Positions 47,201-59,500 of a DNA stretch of 64,000 nt are shown here, in pieces (position 1 is the stretch's first letter; each line of letters opens with the position of its first letter). The notes beneath the pieces were generated by a model. That model did no database searches. It was not told where the DNA came from and saw only the letters and a list, made by a program, of their open reading frames with translations. The translations under genes and the position numbers were made by a program. The stretch is from Actinostola sp. cb2023 (lineage: Eukaryota; Cnidaria; Anthozoa; Actiniaria; Actinostolidae), in NCBI GenBank assembly GCA_033675265.1, contig JAUJYZ010000534.1, positions 171,501-235,500 of the forward strand, given 5' to 3'.

Positions 47201-48876
47201 ATAGAGAACTTCCTGATTGAGTACCCAAGGCACCTGACAACTGCAGAAAGTACACTGCTCGACGAAACAGTAGAGCTGTGTGTTGGTGGCAAAGACAGCA
47301 AGAGATGTGTCGATTACCGTGCAGCACTAGTAAAAAACAGCAGGAGTTGCTCACCAGTCAGGCATAATGTCAAAGGAAGCACTTCTGGCAATCGATTCGT
47401 TAGTAGAAATACAACGCATCCTGTACTCAGATGAACATAATCGATCACCTGCACTCATACTACGCTACTACAACCAGTGCTGGCTACATTCCATGACTCT
47501 GAGAAACTGTATTGTCAAGCAACCAAAAAAGCTAACCCTCAGGAAAATGTTTGGAGTATATTTCCACAATCTGTCATCTCATGCTGGTCTTATGCTACGA
47601 ATCATATCAGGTCAAGCAGCAAATGCAGAGGGACAAGAACGCATATTCAATCACATCAAGAGAATAACCAAACACACAAGCAACTACCACCCTGGACAGA
47701 TAATTCCAAACTTGTTTATTCGTTTACAAGCTGAAAAGGAGATGGGATTACAAGGAGACGATGCTGGCCGTCAACAAGCCCAAATCAGCAAGCTTGCTCA
47801 GTGTTTACCAGAACGCTCAAACACATGTATTCCAATATCAATGATCAAGAAGAACAGCAGAGAATGGCAAGCACACCTCCAGCAAATTAGTGACTACCTT
47901 GTTGAGGGTGAGGGTGTCTGGTGGATGAAGGAAGATGAGATGGTAGAATTCTATGATGTAACCAAGCATCCAACTCAACAACAATTTGGCCCACAGCTTC
48001 ACCATTTCAGATCGAGCAATTTACAACACGAGGCTACCCATCCTGACCAGTGCTGGGCACAATGCATTGATGAGAATGTTATCATCCCAACTCATCTGAT
48101 ACGAGTAGACCAAGATAATGGAAGTACACATAAAATATTCACTAACTACCTAGGAGATGAGTTACCTGCAGCAACTCCAGAACCTGAACATGTACATGTA
48201 GATACACCAGTAGACACTGTGTCACTTGAACTTCACGAAGTTTCAGAAGCCCAAAGCAGTACTGACACCCAGAGCACAGAAATACACACAACTAGAGAAC
48301 CAGGATGAGGAAGAGGAGGAAGAGGAAGAGACAATTTTAAGTATCTTGCCAGCAGAGGACGAATTAATAAATGTCTGCGAGCCTATTGAGTGTACAAGTA
48401 CATGTACAGATGTCCAGGACGTGACTAGAGCAATTAGTTCAATTCAGCCAACCGTTAATTCAGCAGCTGGACAATCACTGACAGATACTAATACTGATAC
48501 TTCTAATTATGAAATACAGACTCACCTGGGAAAGGCATTGCAAGTTGTGATAGGCAATACTAAAGAAGTGAAAGAACTTGACAAAAAGCGTCATCAGCTG
48601 AAATTGTTGCAAAAACAAAATAGTAAGAACAAAAATTACAAACACTTGGAGGACAAATATAAAGATGACATTGCCCTCATTCAAGTTAGGGTATTAGCAG
48701 AGAGTAGAACCCTCCAATCAGATCTAATAACATGGGAGCAATATATACTAAAGAATGACCTCAAAGCACCATCATCTGCTCAAATAAATTCTGACAAAGA
48801 TGCTTCAATTCTACTTAAGAAACTGAAGTATGCTAAAGCTCTTCTGAAAGAATGGAACATTAACTTCCATAATTAA
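41232..48876 (+). CDS. Large transposase-like gene, three exons, four frame breaks
   Basis: Exons 41232-41933, 42312-42840 and 46197-48876, with canonical splice sites and matching phases (2, then 0), about 1,300 residues. Exon 1: Cys-poor N terminus, then LKFHKRLPGLKQAFNKWNS and a basic helix (NERRKRRRKLYQNSKENIEK). Exon 2: SLSAWQRSRLAKSF and a basic linker ending GEYTVGEMIVPQK. Exon 3: ERTRHLLVWLDNSTVANHGY, ILARCGSSD-like FIARCGSSDSELL, FCHGDSPLRSFEAGQQKGGN with FCATCDVHC, a SAP-like LTKQQLEEELASRRIYEGKT, RVPALIMNHP, EPLHDIGHHIENF, an RNase H-like helical segment, a Glu-rich stretch, and a coiled coil. Single-base shifts near 41610, 46955, 47337 (A run) and 48290. I recognise the motifs as a cnidarian/Hydra transposase-like family, probably KDZ-like; the catalytic residues are not proven. 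Confidence 0.65.
43133..43316. repeat. 185-bp direct repeat, copy 1
   Basis: Starts TTTTCGTCGTCCTTGTAGAA and ends TTTCAGTAATGAAAATAGT; nearly identical to 45811-45994. Both carry the same minus-strand open frame (starting MKYQRMRIMSLISLGRVCWN). Could be LTR-like or a segmental duplication. Confidence 0.7.
44290..45175. repeat. Two interleaved minisatellites (84 bp and 78 bp)
   Basis: First type (about 44290-44545, one more unit at 44630-44710): an 84-bp unit with GCCGACACACGGCCACGCCC, TTTCGTCGACAAC and TTTTATAAACACACAACTAG. Second type (about 44555-45170): a 78-bp unit with GCCGACACACGGCCACGCCA, ATTCTGCCGACACACGGCTA and ACGTGCCGAATGCACTTTTG. They share GGTAATGCCGACA. Because both periods are multiples of three, frames stay open on both strands (26- and 28-residue peptide repeats); I do not regard these as genes. 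Confidence 0.9.
45811..45994. repeat. 185-bp direct repeat, copy 2
   Basis: See copy at 43133. Upstream on the minus strand a Gln/Ala/Val/Glu repeat (EELAALQRQLQPAVVAEP, 45645-45760) is encoded by GACTACAGCGGGTTCTGC tandem units. Confidence 0.65.
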
Positions 48877-50516
48877 CTGTAGTGTAAATATGACAGAATA
48901 CTGTAAATGCTCAAATAAGTTTATAATATAATTGACCCATAGGTTTTAAGTATTTTATTATTATTTATTTATTTATTTTATGCATTTAGAAAAGCGTGGA
49001 AACTGAATAACTAATAATTAGTAACATGTAAATAGCACCAATGAAACAATAGAAACAATAGAAAAAACATAATTTAGCACTAAATAAATAGTTAGTGACT
49101 AATAATCAAATCAAAACAAAAGAAAACAATGGAATTAGTGTCTAGTAATACAATGTATCTACATTGTACTTGGCTAATATCTGTTTCACGGGTTACATGT
49201 AAGTGCCATCACTCTATTTAAAGTTAGTACTTAATTTCACACTTTTTTAAATTACACTCTACATGTATTTAGTTAATTGTAAATATATACAGGTTATTAA
49301 TTTTAGCTGTACATAAATTAATGTTGTAAACCGCCGCTATACAAATGCCATAAATGTATTATACCCTGATTATCTGTAAATACAACAGTTACTGTAAAAT
49401 AATGAATGTAGAAACAGTGTGGAGACAAATACATAATGTTTAAAAAAATTGCAAATAATGTAAATGAATGCTATATTTATGTGGTTACAAATTATTTACT
49501 TTAAACAGTAAATGAAAGTTTTTCAGTGCATCACATTCACAATATACAAAATGTAGTTTAATGTTTATAATTACATGTAGGTGATAAATACAAATCACCT
49601 ACAGACTAACCTTATTATATAGCATTGGAAGTTATTCATCATACACTACAGTACATGTATACTGATTGTTCATACACTGTACTAAACAAGCATGCATCAT
49701 CTGCAGCTGAAATATACAATAGCCAGTGTATTTTTACGTGTAATAAGCTTACATGTAAGATTGATATGAAGCCTCATGCAAAGTTCAAAGCAGTGCATAC
49801 GTGTATAGTAAAGTGAAAAGATAACTTGAACGAGACAAATCATAAACTATAGAGCTCCAACAAATAGAGACAGAAATCAGAAAGATAGATTCATCATTTC
49901 ATACAACAAAAGTAGAAAATAGACAGCTTTACTGGTTTACATTTGCAAATTATTTATGCAAGTACGAATACATACCTTTCAAAATAATCCACACCAGAAC
50001 GGCAGAAGTCTCCAGAACTCTCAAGGCAGAAGAAATTTATATAATACCTTCCATTTTGCGATTAAAACGATCGAAACAAAGCAGTATTTCACGAAAACAT
50101 AATCTCCCCGTGATCCCAACGAGACGCCATATTTAATTTCAATAGCTAGCGTTCTTTGCTAAGACAACCTAGGTCCCAGGACCCCGAGAGAAAAATCATC
50201 GCTGGGGGCCAAAATTGAAACTGAAGCCGTGCCTTAGATGCGCTGAGATCGCCGACAACGTTTTCTGAATTAGCTGTGTACATTGTACACTTACTTATAA
50301 ACATTGGTAACCCTTTCATATAATATTATGCCTGAAAAAGGTATCCCTTTTGGGTAGAGCCTCCCCATTATAGTAGATTAATGTGTAATTTGTCTGCAGC
50401 ATGAATGCTACATGTATCTTTTTTTAAAGTCTTTGCTACCCTGGCTAATGGCTGGATGAGTTTAATATATGTCATCTCCATGTATTTCTTGCTATTTAGG
50501 CAACTCGGAATGACAG
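48877..50516. other. 3' flank and intergenic stretch
   Basis: AT-rich, without a recognised gene. AATAAA-like signals occur soon after the stop at 48876. A GTTTCACGGGTTACATGTAA motif near 49180 resembles the ends of the intron-2 insertion. Confidence 0.4.
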
Positions 50517-53500
50517 AGGAATGACAGTTCTTTCATATTCGATGTCATTCTTCTGGATCCTGGTCAGCAAACTATACCTCGAGGAGGTGCAAGGAGTAGA
50601 CTTGTAAGCATGGGCCGAGTGAGGTCATTGGCAATTCCCAAAGATGCTCCCCCAAGTGTTACCAGTAGGAACGTTGAGGGTCTCTTCCCCAATTTAAGAA
50701 GGTCAGTAAATGATTATATTGTGGCTAAATGTCTTCACACTTTGTCAAGTAAATGCTTGTTAAAGTGGCCCTAATGCTTAATACAATATTTCGTGAATCA
50801 GTTCTTCCTGATGTGTATAATACGATGGATTGATATTTCTAAATATGGACTGCGGGTTTTGGATTTATAGGAGTTTGAAAATGCAAATGAAATGATGTCA
50901 TCTGGGTGAAATTTTGCAAGAGTAATTTGATACATGTACTCTTGAATCAAACAGCCAAAATGTTAACAATGCCATGTATTGGACCTAGAATTGTCATTTG
51001 CAGATGAAAAAAAGAGCAGTAATTCGCAGGGGAGATTTGAAACGTGCAGTCCATATTTAGAAATATTTATTATACACATCAGGAGGAACAGATTCACAAT
51101 ATACCTTGTTGCTGTGAGCCTCAGCGAGCAGTGACACTAATCTTGTGGACTTCCTGTGTACAAGTGGACGAGTGTTCACAGGCTCTATTAATCGGTTCAT
51201 ATCTCACAATGGCGAGCTACAGTATCTATCTAGTGAGAGATGATTTTTCTGAACATGCAGTGCTTTTAAAAGATCAACGCTAATTTTATATTGTCGATAT
51301 TCAAGCCGTATTCAAGCCAATATTCTCTGCTGAATTCCTCCATGTTTTGGTGTGAAGCTGTCGCTGGAAGGCAATGTTCTTTTGGTCATAGTTCCATGTT
51401 GCAGACATTAAATTCAGAAGCAACTATCTGAAACAAAGCCAGCGCTATTTCCTAAGTGCAATAAACTGAGCTGCTCAAACTTATATTTAATAAACCTTAT
51501 CTAGGTATCGCATTACTCTGACTTGTAATTAATTTTTTTTAAACTCTGTTGCGGACATTACAGCAAAATCAACCACTCTTTTTTAGTGATGTTTTTAAAA
51601 TTGAATTTCCTGTGAACTGTGCAAGGTATCAAATAAACTAAAACACTGTCTCATGTGGAACTGACCTTTTACAAGTTTTTCATCCCTTTTATGTACTCAA
51701 ACAATTCCAATCGAATGCTGGACTACCGATTGAGCGAATCCAACAGATCTTATCTGAGGGAGACAGACTTTTAATTCGGTATGTCGATGCTCTTTAAATG
51801 GAGTTATCCCAGATACTGAGACAATATCCATGAACTACATGTACCTGCCCATTATGGCTTGTTGGTCTATGGAGAATAACACAAACAAATCGCCTGTTGA
51901 TGGAACCAAATAAAACCACATCAAATTAATGTATAAAATTAAACCAAACCAATCGCCTAGATTCCCCTTGAAATATTACTAAACCGTTCATGAGCTTGAT
52001 AAATACTTCCCGAAGTAAATAAATTGTAGGGTCGATATGATGATATTCGAGAAAAAGCAGACTTATCTTTAGCGTTCCCTTCAAAACAATCCATGATTTA
52101 CTCCTACATTGTAGTTCTTATTGAATTAAATACTGCTATATCCAGTTGAGCGCGCTGCTCGCCGAATTTCGCTGGGTCGAGAAACGTTTGAAGTCTTCAA
52201 ATCCCACGCCCTAAAACATTGTTTTGACAGGTGACAAGTGCGTTCTTTTTAAACCCTGTTATCAGGTTGTCTTCTCTCTGAGCCTTTGTAAGATACCTGA
52301 ATTACTATTGTCTTGAGGTTTGGCAATCAAATTGTTGTAAATTTGTTTTTATTCTTTGCAGCAATAATTTTGAGATTCTTAGCTCCTGTGGCAATTATAC
52401 TTTAACCCCCTTCAGCATGCCACCTTCACGCTGCTCAGCCCGTGACCTGAACAATATTAGAGGTCAAGGCTGCCTCTACATTCGTTTGATCCCAGATGTG
52501 GAGGTTTGTTAGTCAATGTTCTTTGTTTCATTGATTTCTTTGATTTAGAAGCTATGTCAGGGTCATCGAACAGCATTAGCCAAGTACTATAAAGGCCTGT
52601 AGGATGCAGTAGGCCAGACCAGACAGACAACAGGATTTGCATGCCCTTGATTAATTGGTGAAATGATTTCTTATTTCTTATACTTTCAGGGGAACAATGT
52701 CACAGTTCAGATGATAAGGGAACGTGGAAGGATCTGGAGGCAACATCTAAATGGTAAGTGTATATTTTAATGACACTTAGATAATGTGTTGATGAAATAA
52801 TCCTTTATATATATATTGTATAACTACCACCTATAAATACAGTAACAATTAGGTGCAGCCAAAGGAAGGACTCTTGAGTGATGACAATCAATAGTGCTCT
52901 TATATTGGACATTGCAGCACTTTTACAAGATGACATCTTTACAGATCAAGAACACCAGACCGATTCAGATGAGGAATTGGCCAGAGTAGAGCTTCCTGGA
53001 ATGTATGAAGGTACATACATGTAGCTGTTTGGAAAGTGTAAAAATAGAAATAAGAGGTTGTCAAGTTTCAGCTGAAATTATCATTCTTAACTACCAGCTA
53101 ACGAAAGTGATGATGATACAAGAAGTGTGGCTTCTAGTTCTAGTTCAAGTTGTATAGTGATTGGTGATGAGGTTATATCAAATAATCTAACATCAGGTAA
53201 ATTGTTAAATCAAAACAATGAAGTGACAGACATTCAAAATACATGATGCTACAGTGCCCCAGGGTAGGGAATGTCTGGGGCAAGAATTAGTTCAAGGACT
53301 TCATCTGTTAATGTTAAAGAAATAAAGCCTAACTAAGGAATGGCACATATAATCTGTAACATTTTGGCAATTTAAAAGTGATCTATATAGTATTTTAGTG
53401 TTATACAAACTCAGCAACCTTCTAATATCAAGCAATTTCATTGGTTCTTTATCTTGGGCTATTCAACGTTATATCCATTCGGGATAATGCGGCTGATAAG

Positions 53501-56500
53501 ATGGTGGGTGTAGATATTGAAATGCAAGAAAATGTCATTTCAAATAATACTAAAAGGCCACCAAATGTGGTTTTAAGGATTTTCAAGGAAAGAAAGATAT
53601 TAGCTATTCTACTAAAGCTACGAAAATACTGTTATGAAATAAATGTGTCAAATTCAGACATGCATGTTTACATTGGAAGTTGGCAATAATTTCCTGACCT
53701 TTAAGAGTGATTCCACAAATAATATCATTGTTAATTAATAATAATAATAATTATTATTATTTATTTATATAGCGCTATTTCCGGTAGTTCAATAGCGCTT
53801 TACAATGTATATAAAAATAGTAATAATGAATTAATTAATTATTGAGATTCTTCTTTTCTCTCAAAGTTGATCCAAATGCACAAGCTGCTTCCTATGTTGA
53901 CCTCACAGAATGATAATAATAATCATCACTTTAAATCCCCAGGAAAGTGCCGCTAGCTGGGTGATAGCGTATGGTGTTCTGTAATTTCGGTCCGTTATAT
54001 AGAATATACAAGTTGTCTTGAACAGAGTTATCAGTTTTCATTGATATGATTTTGCTCTCCATACATATGGTCAGCTTTCAAGTCTTTCTTTGCAGCTAAC
54101 AGTATTCAAGGTATTGTTGTTCAGACTAGGACTTTCAAGCTGCTTCAGGGTCGGGTCTAACCAGTAGCTTCCTTATAGCTAATACAAGACAGGAAAAAGA
54201 AAGTACATGCAAAACTTATGCTAAAATGACTATTTAAATTTGTAACTTTTATTAGAACCGAGAAAAGCAATAGAAACTAGAAATGGAGCAAGAATGAATG
54301 AATAAATAAATGAATAAATTAGCCATCGTTGCCTTCCAGATTGCGTGACAAATCGTTGTAGTCCGTTACAAAAGTTGAGAAATTGATATTATTAATGACA
54401 ATCAAAGCAGCGAGAAACGGCAAGGAAAAGGAACATGTCCTGTTCATGTCCAGTATTAATACTGGAGAGCGATAACATGACAAGAGAAGTGATATTCAAG
54501 CGAGTTGTAGCGAGTTCAGGTCTATTTTTGAGTCGTTTGCCCAGTTTTGAAATAACATGTGACGTTTTAGTCCAATGTCTGGACCATTATTTCCAGGTGC
54601 GGGAAATTGATTGCCGTGGGTTGTTTACAAGTCGAAAGTGCTATTTTCCCAAAATTCGTCGCTTTCTTTCTTTCGATCAATGAAAAGTACCAAACTAATT
54701 TTTATGTTATGGCCAAGAACATCACTTCTAAATGTTGTAAATGTATTTTTGTGTAAATCTGAGTAATACCGGATATAGAACTGAGCTCTTGAAAAAGTGC
54801 TCCAAATTGAAATTTACAGACACCGAAATATATGCCATCTTTCGTTAATCCTCGGAAATTTAATACTGCACTTATAATGCTATTTTTAGGCTTGAATTAT
54901 TCGCAAGTATCTCGTAATTCAATATCTGAAATTTTTGGCATCTAGTTTGCTGTTGAGAATTCGCGAACTATGATTTTCTTGGACCAGAAACGCGTTCTAA
55001 TTTCAAACATTTTTTGACAAAATCGGCAGTGACGGTTTGAATTTTTTTTCAAGAAATTAAAAAGTAATTTGAATAAAATAAATATACCAGGTGAATAGGC
55101 TTATAATAGTGTATCCCTGGACAAAATATCAGACACCTTGATTTTTGACTCATGTGCCACACTTCACTCGGTTTGCAGAACAATTCACTCTTAAATACAC
55201 ATACGATTACATAAACCTCTAATCATTCAGTGTCAATAATATTTCTGAATATTTATTTGATGTTTATTTAGTTGAAGGAGAGTTCCGCAGTGACCTTGAA
55301 GTTATGTTGCCTGAGTTACATGTAGCAACTGGTCTTCATCTACATGTGAGCAGTACAAATGTGGTAGGCATTTCTATTTTTTTTATAAGATTTGGTGACG
55401 ATTAGGGATATTAATAAAAGTTTTCATTTTCCCAAGGTTGAGGAAATGGCCCACATAAGCCATGGAAGACCAGTGTTAGTGCTATTATATAGTGGAAACT
55501 CTCTTGCCTCAATCAGGTACACATAATACAATGCTACAACATGTACACATATAATATTAATATTATTATAGATTTAGATCTTATTAACTGAGTGGGAGGT
55601 ATTTTTCCACGCTGAATGAATACTAAACTGAAACATTTAATGTTTCCTTAATTGGCTTTGCTATTGATAACATTACAATACACCAAAACTGGATTTTTGA
55701 TAAAAAAGGACAAAAATGGTAAAGGAATGGTAAGCAAGTTGGAGAATTCTGTTGTGTTTTTAAATAAAATTTTAGTTGAAGTGCGCTACTGATGCCATTA
55801 ACAACGTGCTGTGTTTGTTTTCTTCATAATTTTGGTCTATTTCAATGTTTTGCTTAAATGTTTTCATGTATGGGAGTGAAATTTGAGCTCTTTGAAAATT
55901 TCATATTTCTTCCAAATTGCATATGAAAGAAACAATGTTTCAAGATGGGAGAATCTAGACCGGGTTGAGAAAGAAAGAAAGAATCCAGCCAATCAAATAT
56001 TGCTAGATACTGGGTATCAGGCTTCAGATATACACGGCCATTTATTTCGGTTGAGCTTGGGACAGTCCTAGTTTCATCGATTAGTTTTCTCTAGACGTGG
56101 ACTTTTCATGTTCCCAAGGCAATTTTACCTACATCGATGGAGGATAAATTGTAAATTTATTATTTCAGTGAAGAAACTAATTGGGGACCGAGAATGTATT
56201 ACCTCATCTTTGGCCCTTCTCATTACAAAAGTAAGCATGTACCGTGATGTTCATTACCCATTTCCGTGAAAACATGTGAATGAAATCTATTTATATTTCT
56301 CCAACACTAGACAATTTCCAAGAAGTTGCCATTACAAAGAAAATAAAGGATGGACTGTCATAATATTTGATCAAGCATCAAAACTGGTTGGTGAATTCGA
56401 TAGGATACGATTGGATAGCATAGGATATGGGAGACATTTGCCTACCATCTGATTGAAACTATACACTGATTATGACCATTGCTATTCTGATTCTGTGTAG

Positions 56501-59500
56501 AAAAGCTATTCCAGAATGTCTATCAAATGCATCCTTAATTAATAATCTGCATGTGAAATTACAATTTTAGAAGAAAGATACATGTATGCATGTTTGCTTT
56601 AAAATATGTTTTAGGAAAATATCTGAAGAAAACAGCCGGTTGAAGAAGAAACAGGATGCAGATATGATGATGTCATTGCAAACCGACAAAGAGGTGACTT
56701 TGAAGAAATCAAACAACATAACAATTATCACACTTTTGACACTTTATCTCTTTCAACAGAAGCAGGCAAAAAGGGATCATGATCCTGTGAACATTGCTGC
56801 AGTAAGTGCTTTTAAACTCATCACCAATAGATGAGCTTGGGATTTTATTTACTGACAATACTGTGATGTTTATTTGCTTTAACACAAGGCCACTGAGTTT
56901 CAGGATACCTATTTAAATAAAGTAATATTTTTATCATTAGCTATGATATTCTCGATTCGCTTTGTTGATCCATGACAAACAGCAAAATGGGCCGAGCAGA
57001 CGGATGACACTGTAAGCCCTTGTACTGTAAGCCCCTGTCCATGTCAAGGGGTCCCCCACGCTGTGGGCACCCAAGCAAGACTGCTGGCCAGCATTGTCTT
57101 GATTTTAACTTTGCCTGAATGACATTTAGCCTCATTAAAGATACTTGTTATCTTATTACAGTCAAACCTCTATTAAGCAGCCACCCTCTATTAAGTGGCC
57201 AGCTATCAAAGTCACAAAAGAATTATCAATGTGATACTGTAAATTTGTTTCATATGTATTTGAGTCTGTATTCCAACAAACTTCTTATTCCTTTCTTTTA
57301 AAAGGAGCGTATTAATGATGACAGTACTACTGCCAGTGTTCCAATGGCAACAGCAATGACTGCCATGGGCACAGCAACGACTGCCACAAGCACAGCAAAC
57401 ACAGCCACAAGCACAGCAAACACAATAACTGCATCAAACAACTCCACGATTACTGATGTACATGAAATGATTTTTCTCAGTATTATAGTTAATATTGAGA
57501 AACTGTAAATTTAACCTCATTTTACCTCTATTATAAGTGGCCACCAAGAATTTAATACTGTACAGTACAGAGTTATTGTGTGATTTTGTTTCAATGTTCA
57601 AACCAACAATATGAAATAGTAAAATTAACTTCTCATTTATGTCCATTTATGTAGATCAGACAGGCACGAAAAGAAAGAGTTTGCCCAGAGCCTGGATCTG
57701 GTGTGGCAAAAGTGTTCATCAAGGCCATTTGGTGCGGTGTCATTTTTGAAAGACACTTCAAAAGAGGGGCACGCTTCCAAGTATGTTTGTTGAATATTTG
57801 ATAACGGACTATAAATTTCAAAAATGTAGAACTGACTTATTGGTTGTTCAATTAAAATGACTTATTTATATTTTTAAAGGAAGTTTATGACTGGATTGGA
57901 AGCAACACAGATCTACCGCTTCACTTTGGATTGCAAAGACCTTTGGTCCAATCGCCCATCCAAAGGGATGAGGCAATTGATTCAAGTGAGAAAGTAATAA
58001 TATCCGAGATGGTATGTCTAATTTGTATTCTCACATAAAGTACATGTATATGTTGTTACTCAACCAGGAGATCATTGTATTCTGTTTTAGAAGGGATATT
58101 GAAGGAAAGTGCTATCAATTACCAATAGCATAGCTTGAATGAATTGATTAATTGCATTATAGTGATTTCGTAAATAGGATTCAAATACATTAGTTGTTTG
58201 TGGGTTGGTATTGAGATTATTGTAGTTGTATGAGTTTCCTCAACCCAAATGTATTGATTAACCAAGCTTAGAATAGTCAATCTTCAGTCACAATCCGCTA
58301 TTACAAATAAAAAGTACGGCTTTGCAAGCCATAAAAATTGGTTTTATGAAGTACATAAAAACATTCCAACACATGTGCCATTGATGTGTTTTAGACCGAA
58401 CAAGAAGAGCGGGATACATTCACTACGACTGTAAGTACATGTTAATCTTGATATTTATTATCAATATTATTTATTATTTTTATTTATTTATTATTTATTT
58501 ATTAATTCTTAATGGGAGGGATGGTGTTTTGGGGGTTTGCCCTGAACTCTTGCAAGCTTGGGTGAAGGTCTGGTGGAGTTAATAATAATAGTAATATTAA
58601 TAATAATAATAACAACAATAATACCATTTAACAATAATTATCGGCTGGACCTGATCCATTGCGAGCGGGAGAGAGGGTAGTTAGTGATAGGCCTGAATTC
58701 TTGTGAGCTTGGGTGAAGGACCGGTGGAGTCATCGGCTGGACTTGATCTCTTGCGAGCGGGAGGGATGGTAGTTAGTGGCTAGGCCTGAACTCTTGTGAG
58801 CTGGGGTGAAGGATCGGTGGAGTCATCGGCTGGACTTGATCTCTTGTGAGCGGGAGGGAGGGTAGTTAGTGTTAGGCCTGAACTCTTGTGAGCTGGGGTG
58901 AGGGACTGGGTAGTCATGGGGGGAGGGTACTCCCATATATTTGCTATACGGGTATATGCTGCTGGATAGGGTATGGTTTTGAACTTTTGGTCTTAGATAG
59001 GGTATACATTTCACCTTGGTTTTAGATAGTGTCAGGGTTTAATTATGGTCCCCAGCGGGACACCCCTTTCAAAACCCAGACCAAGTACCCCTGGGGTAGT
59101 CATGGTGGGATGGTGTTTTGGGTTTTGATATGTTTTATATATTAATCAATTATAATTAATAATTTAAATACAATTAATGATACATGTTCTTTTTCTTCAT
59201 TTGTGAGTGATGTAAGTACATGTACCTGATTGAGCCATTGCAAGATGTTGTGTTGGTCCAAACCTTATGTCTTTATTCTGAATGGTGAGTTTCTCTTTTT
59301 TCAAAAGATGATAGGTTTGTATGACAAGGTGATTTTGTGCTATATTAATTTAATTCAGTCTTTTTTGTTGGTTAATTTTATATGAAGGTATAGCCATTTC
59401 CAAAATGAGCAGGGGACTGGGACCAAGTCCGTCAAACGTATTCAATAAGAAACTACAGAAAATGGGCATCTATTCCTAAGAGAGCAAATCAAACTTAGGT

